A stretch of DNA of 64,000 nucleotides from Zizania palustris (Eukaryota; Streptophyta; Magnoliopsida; Poales; Poaceae): contig JAAALK010000080.1 of the NCBI GenBank assembly GCA_019279435.1, positions 89,363,653-89,427,652 of the forward strand, written 5' to 3'. The first letter of the stretch is position 1, and the number at the start of each line of letters is the position of its first letter. This document shows positions 9,966 through 20,958 of this stretch, one piece after another. The notes under the pieces were generated by a model. The model saw only the letters and a list, made by a program, of their open reading frames with translations. It was not told where the DNA came from and made no database searches. Made by a program: the position numbers and the translations under genes.

Positions 9966-11866
9966 TGAGGAGCCATGCTGAAGAGTATGGGCGTCATGGC
10001 TCTAGATGTGATGAGTGATTGTCAACGGAAGTCAAAGAGGACTAAAGAGAAGAGAAGACCTGCTGCGTCTGGGCCACATGTGACTCAGGTACACGGGCAG
10101 CGAGCGACTATCGGGCAGAGGGGCTGCGAAGTCGGGCTGGGCCAATACAGGTACATGGGCTAGGAGCAGCAGAGGATCCACTGGGCTGTTGACCGGGATT
10201 GACTCAGTTACACGGGCGGCGAGTGATTTCCGGGCTGAGAGAGCTGCGGAGTCGGGACCGGCCCAATTCGGGTACCCGGTGGAAAGACGATGGACGCTTT
10301 GTCAGTTTCGGCGTAAAACTGACGACCGCTGATCTCGGATCTGACCGTTCTGAGGTGAAGCCGTAGTCGCTACGAAAGTTCCGCTTTAGTATAAGTCATA
10401 TGTAATTAGGAGTTTACTATTTTGCCTTTAGGCCCATAGTCTGTCAGTCGAGTCTGTAAAAATATCCTAAAGGCATTTTGGTCTTTTACATTTTATTTCA
10501 GCGTCTGTAAAAATCATAAGGGTATTTTGGTATTTTCCTAGGAGCTGCCTATAAATAGAGCACCAATCTTTAGGGTTAGGGTTAACTCACTTTAATATAA
10601 TCATAAGAGTTCACCCCCATTGGTCTGCATTTTCTATTGCCACGGCCAGTGGTGTTTTTATGTTTTTCATCGCTTCGGTGTTTTCAAAGTCATCCGTAGA
10701 TTTAAATCGGTCATCAGGTTCTATCTGTTCCTTTATTAGCATTATCCTTGGAACTAGCAGTCATCATCTCTGTTTTTTGTGGTTAAATCTCTGTATTGGG
10801 TCACGAGTCGGCTTTATTTCGCCGGTGTTCCTGTTTGTTTCTATGGTCCAAGTGATTTGTTTTCTGATCTTCTAGTACCTAGCATTGCTGTAGCTATGCA
10901 CCTACATGAGGTTGTCTAGACTATTTTTGCTCAGCAGCATAGGTGAGGAGCTTCCGTGTGGAGAAGTTTATACTTTACTTGGAATTAATCTTTGAAGCTA
11001 GGTTCTCTAGGCTTTTTGCCTTTTTGCGTGTAAACTTCAAGAAGTGCTCAAGTGGATTTTTCCCTGTAGCTTCTGCTATCCTGGTGCCTAGAGTAGTGTG
11101 GTAGCTGTAAGCTTTAGTTTTTGCTTTTAGGCATTTAGTGCGTGGCAGCAATACTATTTGCTGTAGCTCTTCTCAGCTAGGATCATAGGTGCAGTCCTGA
11201 CATCTGTTCTGATGAAGGTCTAAGGGTCACGTAAGTCTCAAGGAGCCTGACGTAGCACTTTGCACGGGGTTCGGTTTTTTAGCTTCCTGGTCGAAGTTGT
11301 CTCGGTCAGTGTTTTTCACTTGAGCGAAGGTCCTAGCATGGGATGGCTTCAGTTTCTTTAGTACCTTCGGTTTTTTGTGGACAGATTTCGGAGTGAGCAA
11401 ACCGCGAAGGTCGTTAAGCAGGCTTTGGAGATCTAAGAGTGTCAAGGCCGCAGTACGCTTCAAAATATTTTTGTGGGCTTCGAATGACGAAGTCTACTTT
11501 CGGTGTAGCTCTGCAGATTTCGAACATAGTTTAACAGACTTCATTTCAGAGATTAAATTTGTTCTGTGATACTTCGCCTCGGTTTGCATGCACTTGAATT
11601 AAATTGTTTGTGTTGTTTGTTCTGATGATGCTTAAAATGACTATGTCTTGAATACTCAGTTAATCTACATTTAAGCACTGTGTTGGTGTCTCTTTGTTTT
11701 GGATACCGGTCGTTTTTAGGCTAGATCATTTTAGGTTTTATTGATCTGGTTACTTTTCCCTGCTAAGTCTGTTGAGGTGCGTTGGGTGTTGGGAGTAGGC
11801 CATTGATTCGAAAGAATTTTTTAGGTGCCCATTCATCCCCTCTTGGTCGCTACTTTCGGTTCTACA
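9966..11866 (+). repeat. C1 5' LTR
   Basis: A 1901-bp LTR starts TGAGGAGCCATG and ends GGTTCTACA just before the primer site. A TATA box, TATAAATA, is at 10550-10557. An imperfect duplication of about 80 bp in the U3 part (10083-10160 and 10201-10282) recurs in the C2 LTRs. The end carries the U5 block (cccattcatcccctcttggt) shared with C2 and C3. Small reading frames inside it have no domain and are not annotated. Confidence 0.87.
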
Positions 11867-11868
11867 AG

Positions 11869-11880
11869 TGGTATCAGAGC
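11869..11880 (+). other. C1 primer-binding site
   Basis: tggtatcagagc is the complement of the 3' end of plant initiator tRNA-Met, the usual primer of Ty1/copia elements. It starts two bases after the LTR. Confidence 0.92.
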
Positions 11881-11931
11881 CTGGTTATGGTTTTTCCATA
11901 CCTTATCCGGTTCTAAACCCAGGTAGTGATC

Positions 11932-12645
11932 ATGACTTCTTCTGGAAAGGTTCCGTCCCTTGAAGCTTATGGCTATACTTATTGGAAGACTCGCATGCCA
12001 GCTTATCTCATGAGCCAGAGCGTGGACATTTGGAACATTTATGTTCACCCTACTTTCACCATAGTGCTTGTTGCTTAGGATACATCTCCAGATATTATTG
12101 CCCAGCATCAGAACAACAATAAAGTGGTGAACATTTTGTTTTCTAGTTTAGGTCCCACTAAATTTGAGCGTGTGAGCCATCTCTACACTGCTAGAGAGAT
12201 ATGGGCTACACTCCAAGCACACCATGAGGGGATAGCCCAGGTCAAGGCTTGGCTCTATCAGACTTACCAGTGTGAATATAAAAATTTCACACAGAAGCCG
12301 GGTAAATCTGTTGAAGCCTTGTTTGATCGTTTTCAATCGATCATCAACAAGCTTCGGGCCAACAAGGCCGAGGGAGTTCAGCTGGTCTCATATCATGAGC
12401 AGGCGCTCAAGGTTCTCCATACCTTGGACCCTAAGATCTAGGAGATCAAGGTATCCTCCATCATTGAGAGCACCTCTTATGATACCTTGACAATTTCTGA
12501 GTTGTTCAGCAAGCTCAAGGCCACAGAGGTTGATATCCAGTTGAGATCAAATCTCACTAGCCCTGGATTAAAAACCCTAGCCCTTGCTACACCTTCTACT
12601 GACCCCTTCTCTGTGAGCTATACTGGGTTCTCCTTGATGTCTATC
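11932..12645 (+). pseudogene. C1 gag, N-terminal part
   Basis: The ATG at 11932 starts MTSSGKVPSLEAYGYTYWK, the typical copia gag opening in which YWKxRM introduces the UBN2/DUF4219 capsid domain. The capsid continues with TAREIWATLQAHHEG and QKPGKSVEALFDRFQSIINKL. Stops at 12076-12078 and 12439-12441 break it. At 12645 it is cut by G1; the protein picks up at 45635 with SEDQ-like sequence after the repeated ctatc. C2 carries the uninterrupted homologue, which confirms the join. Confidence 0.85.
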
Positions 12646-13227
12646 TGTTGGGACGACGGATCAAACCAGCATGTTTCTTGGTGGATGAGAGTAATGGAAT
12701 GTAGTGCTAGGATTGTATTCTCGAATCGTGTGTTTATTACAACTGTAGTTGGGGGGTATTTATAGGGTGACCCGCCCTGAAGGATCGGGTGCCTCCAAAA
12801 CCCTCAATCGCTACTCGGTCTGACATAGGCTTGTAGTACAGACAAGAATATGTGTTACATAGTACAGACAAGAAGGTGCGATTCTGACAGCGTATTAGCC
12901 TGTGTCGGGCGCTGCAACGGCCACCCGACACGGTGCAGGAGATCACGATCCTGTCCCCGGGCTACCTTGACCGGGTCCTTTCCCACGTACGGTTGCGCCC
13001 CGAAGCCTTTGGACCTCCCCAAGGCTGGCCTCCGGCATCCAACCGGTCGCTTCCCCTGAGAGTCCCTTCGGCACGCTTCGGAGCTTCCCGGAGACGTTTG
13101 GGCCTCCCCGTCCAGAGGCCCATGGGTACCTTCGGCGCAGGGCTTCGGGTCTTCAGGACGTGGCCTCCTCTCCGAACCGTACTGCTCTTCGCGCTTCCAA
13201 CTGTCATCGGGATTATCTCCCCCAACA
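12646..13227 (-). repeat. G1 3' LTR
   Basis: 582 bp, homologous throughout to 45054-45634. A TATA-like tatttata lies just inside (minus strand, about 12758-12765). Immediately right, on the minus strand, gaggggttac is the likely polypurine tract. Confidence 0.9.
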
Positions 13228-13650
13228 GTAACCCCTCGCTTCTTTCCTCTCGAGAGTCCTGCATGGGAGAGAGGGTGGAAGCGCACATGATAATTCCGAT
13301 AGCTTTATAAGAAATCAACTCACATAGAGATCCCGAATCTTTGTTGCGAGACGCCCCCGTCCGATTGCTCCGAAGATGTTCCGGGGCCTTGAAACGTTCT
13401 GGAGCCCGGAGGCCGAGAGCCGACTTCGGAGCGCCTTAGGCGAACTAGTCGCTTTGCGCCCTTGCGAAGAGATGGGCTTTGACCAACCGTTCTTGACGCT
13501 CGCGCGGCTTTGACTGCTAGGTTCCAGCGCACGAGAAGTCAGACCAGCAAGGCCTTAAATGCGGGCGCCACGTGGTCGGCGCACGCGCATCGAGTGGCGG
13601 AAGGCGGACCGGCGTGACGCTGAAGCGCTAGGACAGTAGTTGTCTTCTCG

Positions 13651-13658
13651 CATAAATA
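13651..13658 (+). promoter_or_regulatory. Candidate TATA box of the G1 antisense gene
   Basis: cataaata followed by gcccct lies 135 bp upstream of the antisense ATG at 13793 and outside the LTR. G4 has TATAAATA flanked by gggc and gagggccc 106 bp upstream of the same ATG. Placement in both copies suggests the antisense gene has its own promoter; this is inference. Confidence 0.5.
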
Positions 13659-13792
13659 GCCCCTGAATCACCAACCGAGCCCTCTCCTGCTCACTCGCTC
13701 AGTCCCTTAGCTGCAGTCTTGACGGGTGAACTCTTGCTCTCGAGCTCTCACCTCCTCCTTTCGCTCACCTCCTCCTTTCGCTTCCTCTAGCC

Positions 13793-14382
13793 ATGGCGGA
13801 GAGGAGCGCCCCTGTGGCAGAGGTGGACCCCCGCTTCCTACAGCGCCAGATGGCGGCGGCGGCGACGACGACTTCAGGTCCATCAGAGGCACGTGACCCA
13901 AGGGAGCTCTGGCCAGCTTCGGAAGCGGTTCCGAGAGCAGACCCTGGAGCTGGGGCCGTCGGCGTGCATAGACGTATCTATCGAGCAGGCGACCAGGGGC
14001 CGCCTCGGTCCCAATTCGAGGGCCAGGAAGTCGTGTGCGGAGTTGGTCCCAGCACCGCATGAAGGGGAGGTCGTCGTCTTCGAAGCATTCTTCGACGCGG
14101 GGCTAGGATTTTTGGCTTCAGAGCTCCTCTCAGGGGTTCTGGACGCCTTTTACCTTGAGCTCCCACAGCTATCCCCGAACGTCGTGGCTCACCTCGCTAT
14201 GTTCGAGTGGGCCATGCGCGCCGAAGGCTGCGAGTACAGGGCAGAGGTCTTCGCTTAGATGCACGAATCCCTCTGCCAACCAAAGAAGAAGGACGACCGG
14301 GTGCTGGCCTTCGGGAGCATCAACTTTCAGCTCCGGAAGAGGTACGTGGACTCCTTCCCTGCGAAGGCAATCAACGAACAGT
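13793..14382 (+). pseudogene. G1 antisense gene, exon 1 (first part), with Transposase_28-type domain
   Basis: The ATG at 13793 opens MAERSAPVAEVDPRF. One frameshift later the protein continues in another frame with GEVVVFEAFFDAGLGF, LDAFYLELPQLSPNVVAHL and FEWAMRAEGC, the signature of the Pfam family described as putative gypsy type transposon (PF04195). A TAG at 14257-14259 follows EVFA. C2 then interrupts the exon at 14382, with acagt as the left TSD. The gene lies opposite to gag-pol, between integrase and the 3' LTR. The function of this family is unknown to me; it is not a demonstrated transposase. It was already damaged by point changes in addition to the insertion. Confidence 0.75.
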
Positions 14383-15270
14383 TGTAGGACCGATAGTAGC
14401 GACCAGAGGGGGGTGAATGGGCACCTAAAAATTTCTTGCTAAACTATATCGAAATCCCAACACCCAACCAACTTAACTAGACAACTAATATTTGCAAAGC
14501 AAATTATTGGAACTAAGATTGTCTAGTCTAAAAATGACCGGTGACTTAATTGAAATGATATAAAGATAAACTAAAATAAAACTACTGCAGTAAATAACAG
14601 CACCTAGATAAATCATGAAATATTTATATTTTAGTCTAGAAATAAAATACTAATCAATTGAGTAAACATGAATCATTTAAAAAGTTAATTCAGTGATAAG
14701 CCAAAAATATAGCACGTAGAAACTAGAATAAAATACAACCGCCACTAATAAATTTTTCTGGTTTTTATTTTTCATATAAACCGATTAAAATGCTTAAATA
14801 AATAATACGAGATAAATAATAACAATTTAACAGATTAAGGTTTTAACGATGAGATTAATTTTTTAATTAAGAACAGATAACTACGAGATTATTATTTTTC
14901 CAGCAAATTAATATATGGATAAATGTTAGTTTAACTAACCAGCTAAAATATAGGAGATTAAACAAGAATCTTACCTCGCAGATTATTATTTTTCCATGCA
15001 AGCCAAAAAGGCTGTTCTCGATGTGATGCCCAGCCGAGCGCTTGCTCGGGGCTTCCGCCCGCACTGTGCACAGCCAGCCAAAAGGTTGTTGCATGTTTCT
15101 TCCAGGCACTGTGCAGCAGCAATGAACAAGCCGGCCGTAGAAAAAGGCGTGCCTACCTCCTGGTGGGACCCACGCGATGGAAAAAGAAGGCAGAAGCAGT
15201 ATGCTGCGTGCAGATTAAAAAACTGCTGAAGCAAACACTTTTCGGAGCGCCAAAGCACAGTGGCGGAAGG
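14383..15270 (-). repeat. C2 3' LTR, left part
   Basis: The end tgtaggaccgatagtagcga is the inverted U5 terminus. Alignment with the right LTR is close until 15270, where C3 enters after gaagg. Compared with the right LTR this copy lacks roughly 90 bp near 14985. Confidence 0.9.
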
Positions 15271-17287
15271 TGAGAAACCAAGGGTTGGTTTCGGTGTTTT
15301 GTGATGAGTGATTGACAGGATTTTACCCTCTGTTCGAAGGGTACCTCCGGAGGGCTTCGGAGGTAGTAGCTCTGAAGGGGTTTCGGAGGTGGTTTCACTG
15401 AAGGGTGTTCGGTGTTTGCTTGCTGCAGCTGTTACAGCGGAGTGTGCTTGTCGGAGGGGTCCGACAGTACACGATGACTGGGTTCGTACCGTAGGCTTCG
15501 GTACTTTGGGCGGTACACCGGAGTGTGTACCGGAGTTTGCTAACCCGGAGAGGTCTCCGGAGTACTGGATACACTTGTCTGTTTGACTGTGGTGCGCAGG
15601 GACTTCGGAGGCGACGGACAAGATTCGTAGCAGGTGAACCTGGGTCAAGCGGGAGGCTTGATGCCAGGGGAGCGGGGAGCTCCGTCACGGTGACTGCGAA
15701 GGTGGTCCGGGTCGGTCCTCGGGTCGAGGCGTGCCAGGTGAAGGCAGAGAGTGCGGAGCGTGGCTCTGGCTGAAGGTACTCCGAGACAAAGTCCTCGGAG
15801 GTGAGGCACTTCGAAGGTACTCCGGAGGGAATGACTTCGGAGTTGGTGGTTCAAGTCCTCTACGGAGGCATGGAATTCGAAGTGTGCTCCAGAGGGAGAC
15901 ATTCGAAGATACCCGACGAAGGTCTCAGAAGTCGAGGTGCATCGAAGGCATGGTCCGGGTGAGGCTCGTCGAGGAGTGTGCTCGGGGAGAGGCACTGCGA
16001 CGAAGGGCTCATGGAATGCTTCATGCGGAGGCCTTGGACGAAGGAGGGACTTCGAAGGGTGGTACTCCGAAGGTGGGGCTTCGGAGGGTGGAAGGCTTCG
16101 GAGCGAGGCTAGCTCCGGAGGAAGGTTGACTTGAGGTGCTTCGGCCTGCATGGCTTCGGTACACTGGACTGACGGAGTTCGAGCTGGGAGTAGCTGCGAA
16201 GCCAGTGGTGATCCACTCCGGAGGTGTTGGTGCGAAGGCCCAAGGGCTTTGACGGCTTCGGCTCAAAACCGTCAGTGTATCGGAGACTGACTTCGGTGGA
16301 GCGAAGGCCATCTGGCTTCAGGCTTCTCACCGAAGCTACCGCACCCTCGCGTGCGAAGGGAGGATTCCAGAAGGTCAAAGACTGCAAAGGCTGACACTGT
16401 CTGTTCTGTAAAAGGCTGACACTGTCCCCTCTGCAAAGCTGACAGAGAAGCCTCCAGAATAAAGGTGGACTACCTTTTGTACCCCTTAGTTCTGTAGAGT
16501 CAAAATCAATGTAAACCCTAGGGGTAGTGTAGTCATTTCCTTTGGGTGAACTGTGGGCTATAAATATGGGGGCTCGGTAGGTAACATTTAACACTTTGAG
16601 CATTTACTGTTGAGCTCCTGTAGCCACATACCTCGCTGTATTCATCTAGAGTTCAATATATTTGTGTTCCTTGTTCAAGCGGCGAAGCCCTGCTTCTTTG
16701 TGCTTTTTGCTTGAGCTCGCTTTACATACCTCGCTAGTTATAGTGCACCAAAGCCTAGTCTAGGCGAAGGGTGTTTTGTGCGAAGTGTGTTTTTCAGTGT
16801 GCTGTCGCTCTGTGTAACTTGAGGCCAGACCTCACAGCTTACTAGCGAAGCCCTGATCGAGGCCCTGTTTTGCTTCTTGTGTCGAAGCCCTTAGCATAGT
16901 TGTTTGTGTGCGTGTAGACCTTCGTGTACGAAGCCCAGCACTAGTTGCTGCCGCCAAGTACTTGGTCGAAGTCCTCAGAGGGTTGTCCACTCTTGCGAAG
17001 GGTGAAGTGCGAAGCCTGCTCGAAGCACCCTGTGTGCGGAGCCTGCACTGACTTAGCAGAGTAGATTTTCGAGGATAGTGAGTGGATCGAAGTCTTCTTG
17101 GCTTCGAACTTTAGCTCCTGCGAAGCCTATGTTCGGAGCTGTCGAAGTACCTCCGAACCAGACCTTCGAAGGTTGTGTTCGAAGCCTGTTCCGCAGAAGA
17201 CAGAACTGAACCGAAGGCTAAGTCTTTGGCCCGAAATTTTAAAAGCTCCCATTCACCCCCCTCTGGTCGCCGTTTCCTGGTCCAACA
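15271..17287 (+). repeat. C3 5' LTR
   Basis: It begins TGAGAAACCAAGGG and ends TGGTCCAACA. TATAAATA at 16559-16566 is the likely U3 promoter. The body is rich in cttcgg, ttcgaa and ctccgg words. The final part carries the U5 block cccattcacccccctctggt shared with C1 and C2. Open frames within it on both strands are by-products of its GC-rich repetitive composition. Confidence 0.93.
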
Positions 17288-17289
17288 AT

Positions 17290-17301
17290 TGGTATCAGAG
17301 C
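17290..17301 (+). other. C3 primer-binding site
   Basis: tggtatcagagc, complementary to initiator tRNA-Met, two bases after the LTR. Confidence 0.93.
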
Positions 17302-17351
17302 AGGTTAAGATCACCAGTTGACCTTAACCGGTTTTGTGATCTGTTGGCGAC

Positions 17352-19782
17352 ATGGATAGAGGCAGTAAAATTCCTCTGTTCGATGGGACAGATTTCGCAT
17401 ACTGGAAGGTGCGCATGGAGGCTTACTTGTTAAGCCAAGGAAATGCAATTTGGGAGATTGTGGATTCACAATACTCCATCCCTGAGACTCGCACCTCTCA
17501 AACTGAGAAGGATCAGTATAATGCCAACTCGAAGGCAAGAAATATACTGTTCATTAGTTTGAGTAGAAGTGAGTTCGATAGGGTGCAAGCACCTTAGGAC
17601 TGCTAGGGAGATTTGGACAACGCTCACTGTCTTTCATGAGGGCTCTACTCAGATTAAGGCCAGGCGCCAAAGCACCTACAACCAACAGTATCAGCTGTTT
17701 GTGCAGGCACCTGGTGAATCTATAGATGCCATGTTTTCTCGCTTTGACGCGATAGTGAGTAACTTGCGATCCAACGGGACGCTTGCTTACAGTGATCACG
17801 ATAGGGCTATCAAGCTTCTCTATGCTCTTGACCGTAGCATATGGGAAGTAAAGATATCCAGCATTGAGGAGTCCACAGGTTATGACACATTGACCTGTGA
17901 CGAACTCTTTAGCAAGCTGAAGTCCACAGAGATTGCCAAGGCATCTCTTGCAGTGCACAGAAACTCTTTGCCACAACCATTGGCATTGGTTTCTAGCACT
18001 AGCCATGGCACCACTGCAGAACCAAGCACATCTGGTACTTGTGTTTTTGCAGATGGTTTTGCTTTGTCTTCCCTGGTCTCCGTCACAAAGGAGCAGGTGG
18101 ACACTCTAGCTGATGATGAGCTTGCTCTCATTGCCAGAAGGTTCACTCGTTTTCATCATGAGAGACGGGATCAGAGGAGAAGTGGTTTTAGTGGTTGCTA
18201 TGAATGTGGCGACACCTCTCACATTAAGGCCAATTGCCCAAAACTCAAGAAGAGAGATGAGAGTGAGCGCCCCAAATACCACAAGGAGAGGAAACCCTTT
18301 ATGAAGGGCAAGCGCGGCAAGATGGCTAAGAAAGTAGCTAAGGCCGCTTCCAGAGCCTTTGTTGCTGCTCTCAGCGACATCGACACATCCTCAACTGAGG
18401 AGTCGAGCTCTGAGGAGGAGAAGTCCCCAAGGAAGGAGGACAAGAAGGACAAGAAGGGACGAGACTTCACCGGCCTTTGCTTCATGGCCGACAGCGATCA
18501 CAACGGCGATGAGCTTGACTCATCTGAGGTAAACCTATCATCTGACCAGCTACTAATTAAATTAGATGAGCTGAATGAAGTAGTGCTTGGTCAGGATAGA
18601 TTACTTGTGCAAGCCGCTAGAGAAAGAAAAGACCTTAGACTTAGGCTAGAAACTATTTCTACTGAATATGCCATGCTTAAGTCTAAATTTGATGATGCTG
18701 AATGTGAGTCCTGTTCTGTTGTCATGAGTGAGCTTGCTCAGTTGCGTTCTGTTCATGCTCAAACTCTTTCTGAGCTTGAGACTGCACAGAAGCAGCTTTT
18801 GGAGGTGGATTCTAGACCTCATGATGTTATTGATTGCATGAACTGCTCTTTATTACGCGATAGCATTAATTTACGTGATAAGCATGTTCATGATTTGGAG
18901 GCTAGATTGGAGAGGGCGGGTAGTTCTAAGGATGTGCAGCCTGTGTGTGACACATGCATTACCCTTAAGGACCAGCTAGGCACTGTTAGAGAGCGAGCCG
19001 AAAACCTCATGTCTGAAAATGAATACCTTCTTTCTGTGGTAAATAAATGCACTGAGGGAAAGGGTAGGATGGATTTGCTCTTGGCCAAGACCAAGTTGTG
19101 TGCTGACAGAGCAGGGGTAGCTCTAGGTTTGGGTTTTAAGAGGATACCTTCAGACAGTAAGACCAAAACTGTTTTTACCTCTCCCACTACCCTAGAGAAA
19201 GAGAGAGCTCTGTTAGACACCCCATCAGCCAGAAAGCCTACCCATCCACCAAAGAAAACCACACCTCCTGCCAAGAAAAATCCTCCCAAGAAAACCACAC
19301 AGAAGAAACCCAAGGAGCCTGTGAGAATTGCTCCTGTGACCCATGAGAGTGCCCCAGGAGAGTGTTTCATTGTTCCTATTGTCAGCGGGCGGGTCATTTG
19401 GTTGGGTTTTGTTTTCGTCGCATCAAGGATGAGCGACGCTCTCAAGCGATGAGTTACCAGGACATGCATTACCCATCTTTAGGTATGCATGAGTCTGAGA
19501 TGTACTATCGTCCTGCTTTTGAGGCTCCTCGTGCTTCTCGGAGAGGTTTTGCTCCTCGAGGTCTTCGCCATGTTCCATACGGTGGTAGACCTCGGGCTAG
19601 CAGATTTGTACCTCGTCAGAGTAGGAGACCTCGACATGTTGTTCTTTCACAGCATGTAGGTAGACCTCGCACTTTGCATCATTCTGATTATTATGTGCGT
19701 AGACCAGTCTACTTTTACTATGCCTACTACTCGTGTCACTCAGTGCTGGATGCCTCGTCATTATTTCACTCACCCCAGCACT
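17352..19782 (+). pseudogene. C3 gag with two frameshifts
   Basis: The ATG at 17352 opens MDRGSKIPLFDGTDFAYWKV, a standard copia gag start. At about 17585 one extra base moves the frame, and TAREIWTTLTVFHEGSTQIK continues to 19452. Order: capsid (UBN2-like), zinc knuckle CYECGDTSHIKANC at 18196-18237, a Lys-rich and then Glu/Ser-rich acidic stretch (18290-18440), a long probable coiled coil with CXXC pairs (18540-19080), and a Pro/Lys-rich tail. A second frame change near 19350 leads to a second knuckle-like CSYCQRAGHLVGFC (19362-19410) and an Arg-rich tail ending at 19782. The long C-terminal half is typical of SIRE/Maximus gag. Gag forms the particle and binds RNA. Confidence 0.85.
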
Positions 19783-19807
19783 GAGCGATCGAGACATTCT
19801 TATCGTG

Positions 19808-20958
19808 TGTAGGCGACAGATCGAGGCTTGGAGGGCACGTGGATCATGGACTCCGGTTGTTCGCGCCACATGACCGGAGATGCAGCTTGGTTCTCCAGCC
19901 TCACCACAACCAAGCAAAGAGAACATATCACCTTTGGAAACAATCGAAGGAGTAGAGTGAAAGGTAAAGGTGTGGTAAGAATTAATTCGAACTTCACTCT
20001 CAAAGATGTTGCTTTGGTTGAAAACCTGGGATACAATTCACTGTCTGTATCTCAGTTGCTTGATGAGGGCTTCGAAGTGCGATTTCATCGCGATACTTCG
20101 CAAGTGCTCAATTCTGATGGCGTTGTGGTGTGTAAGATTTTTAGAGTTGGGAGAGTTTTTGGAGCTGATTTTTCAGTGTCATCTGGTTCTTCTCATTGTC
20201 TTGTTGCACATTCAACTTCTGAGCTTTGGAAGTGGCATAGGAGACTAGGGCATATGAGCTTTGAGTTGCTCGCTCGTCTGAGCGCCCTAGACCTGATCCG
20301 AGGATTGCCCAAGCTCAAGTTTGAGAAGAATTTAGTTTGCGCTCCGTGTCGACATGGAAAAATGATTGCCGCTTCACATTCGCCAGTCACCACAGTGATG
20401 ACTGAACAACCCGGAGAACTTCTCCATATGGACACTGTAGGTCCTTCTCGGGTTAGTTCTTTAGGCGGCAAGTGGTATGTTCTAGTAATTGTCGACGATT
20501 TCTCTCGCTACTCTTGGGTCTTCTTTCTTGCCAGCAAGGACGAAGTGTTTTCACACTTTCGGAGCTTGGCTTTGAGACTTTTTACTGAACTCCCTGGTGC
20601 ATTAAAATTCATTCGAAGCGATAATGGCACCGAGTTCAAAAATAGTCTCTTTGTTGACTTTTGCATGGAGCATGGCATAGAACATCAATTCTCTGCTCCG
20701 CGGGTTCCTCAACAAAATGGTGTTGTTGAGAGGAAGAACCGCACTTTGGTTGAGATGGCTAGGACGATGCTTGATGAGCATAGGACTCCTAGAAAATTCT
20801 CGGGCTGAGGCCATGAACACTGCTTGTTACATCTCAAACCGAATATTCTTGCGCTCAATTTTAAATTTGACATCTTATGAGCTGCGTTTTGGGAGACAGC
20901 CCAAGGTTACTCATCTTCGAGTTTTGGCTGTCGCTGCTTTATCCTAAAACGTGGTAAC
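19808..20958 (+). pseudogene. C3 protease and integrase
   Basis: After a TAG at about 19808 the frame reads TWIMDSGCSRHMTGD; DSG at 19849-19857 is an intact copia protease active site. The gag-pre-integrase zinc domain follows (WHRRLGHMSFELL...CAPCRHGK), then the integrase core with catalytic Asp in HMDTVGPS, Asp in SDNGTEF and Glu in VVERKNR, so the DDE triad is present. Near 20805 the frame changes (AEAMNTACYISNRI continues elsewhere), and there is further damage around 20945. Protease cleaves the polyprotein; integrase inserts the cDNA and produces the 5-bp TSD. Confidence 0.85.

Noticed and set aside
11869..11880. tRNA genes suggested by tRNA-like words
   Set aside because: These are 12-18 base primer-binding sites; no cloverleaf could be drawn around any of them.
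12855..13310. Several frames of 100-140 codons on both strands
   Set aside because: They lie within the G1 LTR and come from its GC-rich composition; the matching LTR at 45054-45634 does not preserve them.
15308..16603. Long frames in the C3 LTR, also at 24206-25501 (up to 318 codons)
   Set aside because: Low-complexity Pro/Ser/Arg-rich translations of LTR sequence, with interruptions differing between the two LTR copies; no known domain.
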